A stretch of DNA of 9,744 nt, taken from a bacterium (GTDB lineage: Bacteria > Omnitrophota > Gorgyraeia > Gygaellales > Profunditerraquicolaceae). Below are positions 7,612 through 9,744 of this stretch, one piece after another. The position numbers were made by a program, and so were the translations under genes. The stretch covers positions 1 to 9,744 of the forward strand of contig SCRK01000121.1 in assembly GCA_004298075.1 (NCBI GenBank). The letters are read 5' to 3'. Position 1 is the first letter of the stretch. The number at the start of each line of letters is the position of its first letter. Under the pieces are notes generated by a model. The model did not search any database. It was not told the DNA's origin and saw only the letters and a program-made list of their open reading frames with translations.

Positions 7612-8439
7612 TTACGTGCCGATTTTTATCGGCTGTAAAATCTGTTTTAGAGTCGCTACTGCCGCCAGCACCGCGAGGTAACTGGTCTTGGGGTTCTTCG
7701 GATGCAGTATATTCTCGGTGCGCGTAAATATCGAGGCTGCGTCGGAAACAATCGCGATCTCATGGATGTTCTTCGTTACATAAGGACTGGCAATTATGCG
7801 CACCTTTGTCTTACGCATGCCTATGCCGGCCAGCCCCAAGACCGCTGCCACATTTATATTCTGCGGAAAATATTTCACCGCCTGCGAAGCGCTGCCTGAA
7901 AACAGGAGTTTATCTTTTTTGAGCCCCTCCAGCTTGAACCTTTTAGCTACATATTCAACCCCGTTAAATGCGGCTGGGTTCTTGCGCGTAGTCAAAACTA
8001 CCTTTCGCACCTTTCCTATATTTGCCGCTTTCAAAGCATCAATCCCCGAAATAGCCCCACTGGGAAAATAAACACTGGCATTATTCTTCCCGGCTAAGGA
8101 ATACAGCTGGATAAGATGGTCTACCATGCCGCCGACACTCATCACCATAATATCGCATCCTGCGGATAAAGATCTCCGGGCGATTTCCCAGGCTGCCCGG
8201 GCTGAAGATGATTCGATAACCAGGTCTGTTCTTTTAATTAAGCTATCCAGGTCAGTGACGCATAATTTACCGCTTTTTCTTATTTTCCTGGCCAGATCAA
8301 GGCTTTTTTCCGGTTTTATATCATAAAGAGCGGCTAAACTGGCATCCTTGGAAAAACTCGAGACTATCTCCTTCGCCAATGAACCGCCGATCGCCCCGCA
8401 GCCGACAATCCCTATCCTAAGCTTGCTCTTTTTAGCCAT
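7612..8439 (-). CDS. nadX: L-aspartate dehydrogenase (NadX-type)
   Basis: This enzyme oxidises L-aspartate to iminoaspartate with NAD(P)+, replacing L-aspartate oxidase as the first step of quinolinate and NAD synthesis; it is cytoplasmic. The 275 residues match the family's usual length. The N-terminal Rossmann motif is GCGAIG at 13-18, with Asp40 ending strand 2 (LYD). Family motifs follow: VMSVGGMVD (99-107), FPSGAISGIDALKAAN (125-140), TTRKNPAAF (150-158), FPQNINVAA (191-199), the probable catalytic His226 in NIHEI, and HPKNPKTSYLAVLAA (246-260). The only usable start is the ATG at 8437-8439, because an in-frame TAA lies just upstream. No Shine-Dalgarno is visible there; the space is taken by the inverted repeat that ends panC, 12 bases before the ATG. 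The gene shares an operon with folK and panC, a cofactor-synthesis set. Some homologues are annotated only as a DUF108/aspartate dehydrogenase-domain protein; I consider the specific call likely. Confidence 0.92.
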   Translation of the reverse strand: MAKKSKLRIGIVGCGAIGGSLAKEIVSSFSKDASLAALYDIKPEKSLDLARKIRKSGKLCVTDLDSLIKRTDLVIESSSARAAWEIARRSLSAGCDIMVMSVGGMVDHLIQLYSLAGKNNASVYFPSGAISGIDALKAANIGKVRKVVLTTRKNPAAFNGVEYVAKRFKLEGLKKDKLLFSGSASQAVKYFPQNINVAAVLGLAGIGMRKTKVRIIASPYVTKNIHEIAIVSDAASIFTRTENILHPKNPKTSYLAVLAAVATLKQILQPIKIGT

Positions 8440-8451
8440 AATTTAAGTAGT

Positions 8452-8517
8452 GAAAATGGGGTCAGAATTATTTTTTACCAATTTTTATTTTAGAAAAATA
8501 ATTCTGACCCCATTTTC
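8452..8517. repeat. Perfect 24-bp inverted repeat, MITE/REP-like palindrome, inserted at the 3' end of panC
   Basis: Arms 8452-8475 and 8494-8517 are exact reverse complements over 24 bases (GAAAATGGGGTCAGA outward end) around an 18-base AT-rich centre, 66 bases in all. On the minus strand it encodes the last 15 residues and stop codon of PanC, then ends 12 bases before the nadX ATG. The sequence core GGGGTCAG reminds me of short palindromes scattered in genomes that carry REP-associated tyrosine (IS200-like) transposases; that is recollection, not a search. No transposase is present here, no target duplication is obvious, and no second copy was noticed in this window. It could form a long RNA hairpin, but no U-run follows the stem on either strand, so a classic terminator is unlikely. 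Confidence 0.8.
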
Positions 8518-9367
8518 CAGAACCTTCCCTGATTATTATATTATCAATAAGACGGGTTTTCCCTATCTTTACCGCTAAAGCAATAAGGCAGCCTGGTTTT
8601 ATCTTTTTTAAAGGCATAAGGTTTTCTAAATCCACGACAGCGGCATAATCTATTCTGGCTGATCTCTTTTTTGAAATAAGCTCTTTCATCCTGTTTATAA
8701 TTCTATCCGCGTGGCGTTGGCCATTATCGATCAAAGATTGGGCCAGGAGCAGAGCCTTAGATAAAACTACCGCGTCTTCTCTTTCTTTATCGCTTAAATA
8801 GGCGTTACGCGAACTTAATGCTACCCCATCATTTCCGCGTACAGTAGGCAGAACCTTGACCTTGACTGGAAAATTCAGGTCTTTGATCATCCTGGCGATT
8901 ATAACCGCCTGCTGAGCATCCTTTTGTCCAAGATAAAGCACATCCGGCCGGACAATATTAAACAGCTTGGCAACTACGGTAGCCACCCCGCGGAAATGCC
9001 CGGGCCTGGAGCTGCCGCAAAGTACTTCGCTTAAACCCTCAACATTTACAAAGGTAGAGTAACCGCGCGGATACATGATCTTGTTCTCCGGCAAGAATAT
9101 AAAATCAACTCCTGCCTGCCGGCAAAGAGCAAGATCCATTTTAAGCAGGCGGGGGTATTTTTTCAGGTCCTCCTGAGGGCCGAATTGCGCCGGATTTACA
9201 AAGATACTTACCACTACCGTATTATTTTCTTTAACTGCTTGCTTGATCAGGCTTAAATGTCCGGCATGCAATGCGCCCATGGTAGGCACAAAACCTACGC
9301 GTTTTTTATTCTGCTTTATCCTGTTTATCGCGATGCTAAGTTTTTCGGGGCTGCGGAAAACTTTCAT
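8468..9367 (-). CDS. panC: Pantothenate synthetase (pantoate--beta-alanine ligase) with repeat-derived tail
   Basis: This cytoplasmic enzyme joins pantoate and beta-alanine using ATP via pantoyl-adenylate, the last step of pantothenate (CoA precursor) synthesis. Motifs run in the expected order: VPTMGALHAGHLSLI (27-41) with the HxGH nucleotide-binding signature His34-His37, SIFVNPAQFGPQEDL (54-68), YPR (71-73), GSSRPGHFRGVATVV (118-132), LYLGQKDAQQ (144-153) and VALSSRNAYLS (182-192). The family usually ends near TRLIDN (271-276) at about 280 residues. This protein has 299, and residues 285-299 (KWGQNYFSKIKIGKK) and the stop are encoded by an inverted repeat, so the tail is probably acquired and dispensable. 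The ATG overlaps the folK stop as ATGA and has a GAGG four bases upstream. Catalytic residues appear intact, so the enzyme should be active. Confidence 0.96.
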   Translation of the reverse strand: MKVFRSPEKLSIAINRIKQNKKRVGFVPTMGALHAGHLSLIKQAVKENNTVVVSIFVNPAQFGPQEDLKKYPRLLKMDLALCRQAGVDFIFLPENKIMYPRGYSTFVNVEGLSEVLCGSSRPGHFRGVATVVAKLFNIVRPDVLYLGQKDAQQAVIIARMIKDLNFPVKVKVLPTVRGNDGVALSSRNAYLSDKEREDAVVLSKALLLAQSLIDNGQRHADRIINRMKELISKKRSARIDYAAVVDLENLMPLKKIKPGCLIALAVKIGKTRLIDNIIIREGSGKWGQNYFSKIKIGKK

Positions 9368-9744
9368 AAAACCTCAAGCAATGGTCCGGTTACAAAATGC
9401 CTGGCGAACAGGCGCGGGTGCGGAATAGTCAAGCTCTTCGAGCGGATGATCCTATCCCCGTAAAGTAAAATGTCCAAATCAATGATCCTGGGCCCGAAAC
9501 GGACGGATTTTATCCTACCCAGGTTAATCTCTATTTTTTTAAGTTCTTTAAGCAATTTTATCGGCGGGAGCTTGGTTTTGATCTTTAATGCGGCATTCAG
9601 GAAATCAGGCTGCCCAACAGGCCCTCCGGCAGGCGCACTTTCAATGATCCCGGATTCCTTAAGCACAAAAGTACCTTTTAGCGCGTTGATCTTTTTAATA
9701 GCCAACTTTATATTCTTTCTCCGATTGCCGAGGTTTGAACCGAC
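9364..9744 (-). CDS. folK: HPPK, 6-hydroxymethyl-7,8-dihydropterin pyrophosphokinase (5' end outside window)
   Basis: This enzyme moves pyrophosphate from ATP to 6-hydroxymethyl-dihydropterin in folate synthesis. The reading frame is open to the right edge, giving 126 visible residues that begin VGSNLGNRRKNI, the conserved N-terminal strand and loop. An internal TTG at 9705 is therefore not the start; only a few residues (probably about 4-8) are missing beyond the edge. Conserved features are GQPDFLNAALKIKT (about 57-70), FGPRIIDLDILLYG (about 97-110) with the Mg2+-binding DLD aspartates, and IPHPRLFARHFV (about 116 onward). The protein stops at PLLEVL, directly after the core domain, shorter than the roughly 160-residue E. 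coli enzyme. Its TGA overlaps the panC ATG (ATGA), showing translational coupling of folate and pantothenate genes. The identification is secure. Confidence 0.94.
   Translation of the reverse strand, partial: VGSNLGNRRKNIKLAIKKINALKGTFVLKESGIIESAPAGGPVGQPDFLNAALKIKTKLPPIKLLKELKKIEINLGRIKSVRFGPRIIDLDILLYGDRIIRSKSLTIPHPRLFARHFVTGPLLEVL

Noticed and set aside
8452..8517. The panC-nadX palindrome as an ordinary rho-independent terminator
   Set aside because: The stem is AT-rich at the loop end, the loop is long (18 bases), neither side has a following U-run, and a same-strand gene starts 12 bases later.
9364..9705. folK starting at the internal TTG at 9705
   Set aside because: The frame stays open to the right edge and encodes the conserved VGSNLGNRRKNI segment upstream, so the gene is simply cut by the window.

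Overview
The window is a compact bacterial contig piece with every recognisable gene on the minus strand, so it is transcribed right to left. Codon and base use look moderate in GC with many AGG, ATA and AAA codons. The gene mix suggests an uncultivated lineage of the Omnitrophota type: paired radical SAM enzymes and large GT-C-like membrane proteins, a small Lys-rich repeat protein, aspartate dehydrogenase beside panC, and a 'GGGGTCAG' palindrome. That assignment is a guess from gene style, not shown by any marker here.

Right-hand module (about 7339-9744): a cofactor operon read as folK (folate; cut by the right edge) -> panC (pantothenate/CoA) -> nadX-type aspartate dehydrogenase (NAD) -> a 79-residue two-repeat Lys/Cys protein. 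folK and panC overlap by ATGA. A perfect 24-bp inverted repeat lies across the panC stop codon. It supplies the last 15 panC codons and the stop, and it fills the space where a ribosome-binding site for the dehydrogenase would be expected. A 14-bp GC-rich hairpin (7292-7325) marks the module boundary.

Left-hand module (1-7252): radical SAM protein A -> YfhO-like membrane protein -> radical SAM protein B -> DUF2079 membrane protein -> uvrA (cut by the left edge). Junctions are two 4-base ATGA overlaps and two 12-base gaps in which the stop codon is fused to a Shine-Dalgarno sequence, so the five genes look like one translationally linked operon. The alternation of two cobalamin-domain radical SAM enzymes with two multi-spanning GT-C-like proteins carrying soluble beta-rich C-termini suggests an envelope lipid or glycan modification pathway of unknown product; uvrA is probably only a passenger.

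There are no RNA genes, CRISPR arrays, complete transposons or long non-coding stretches. The longest gene-free interval is 86 bases (7253-7338).
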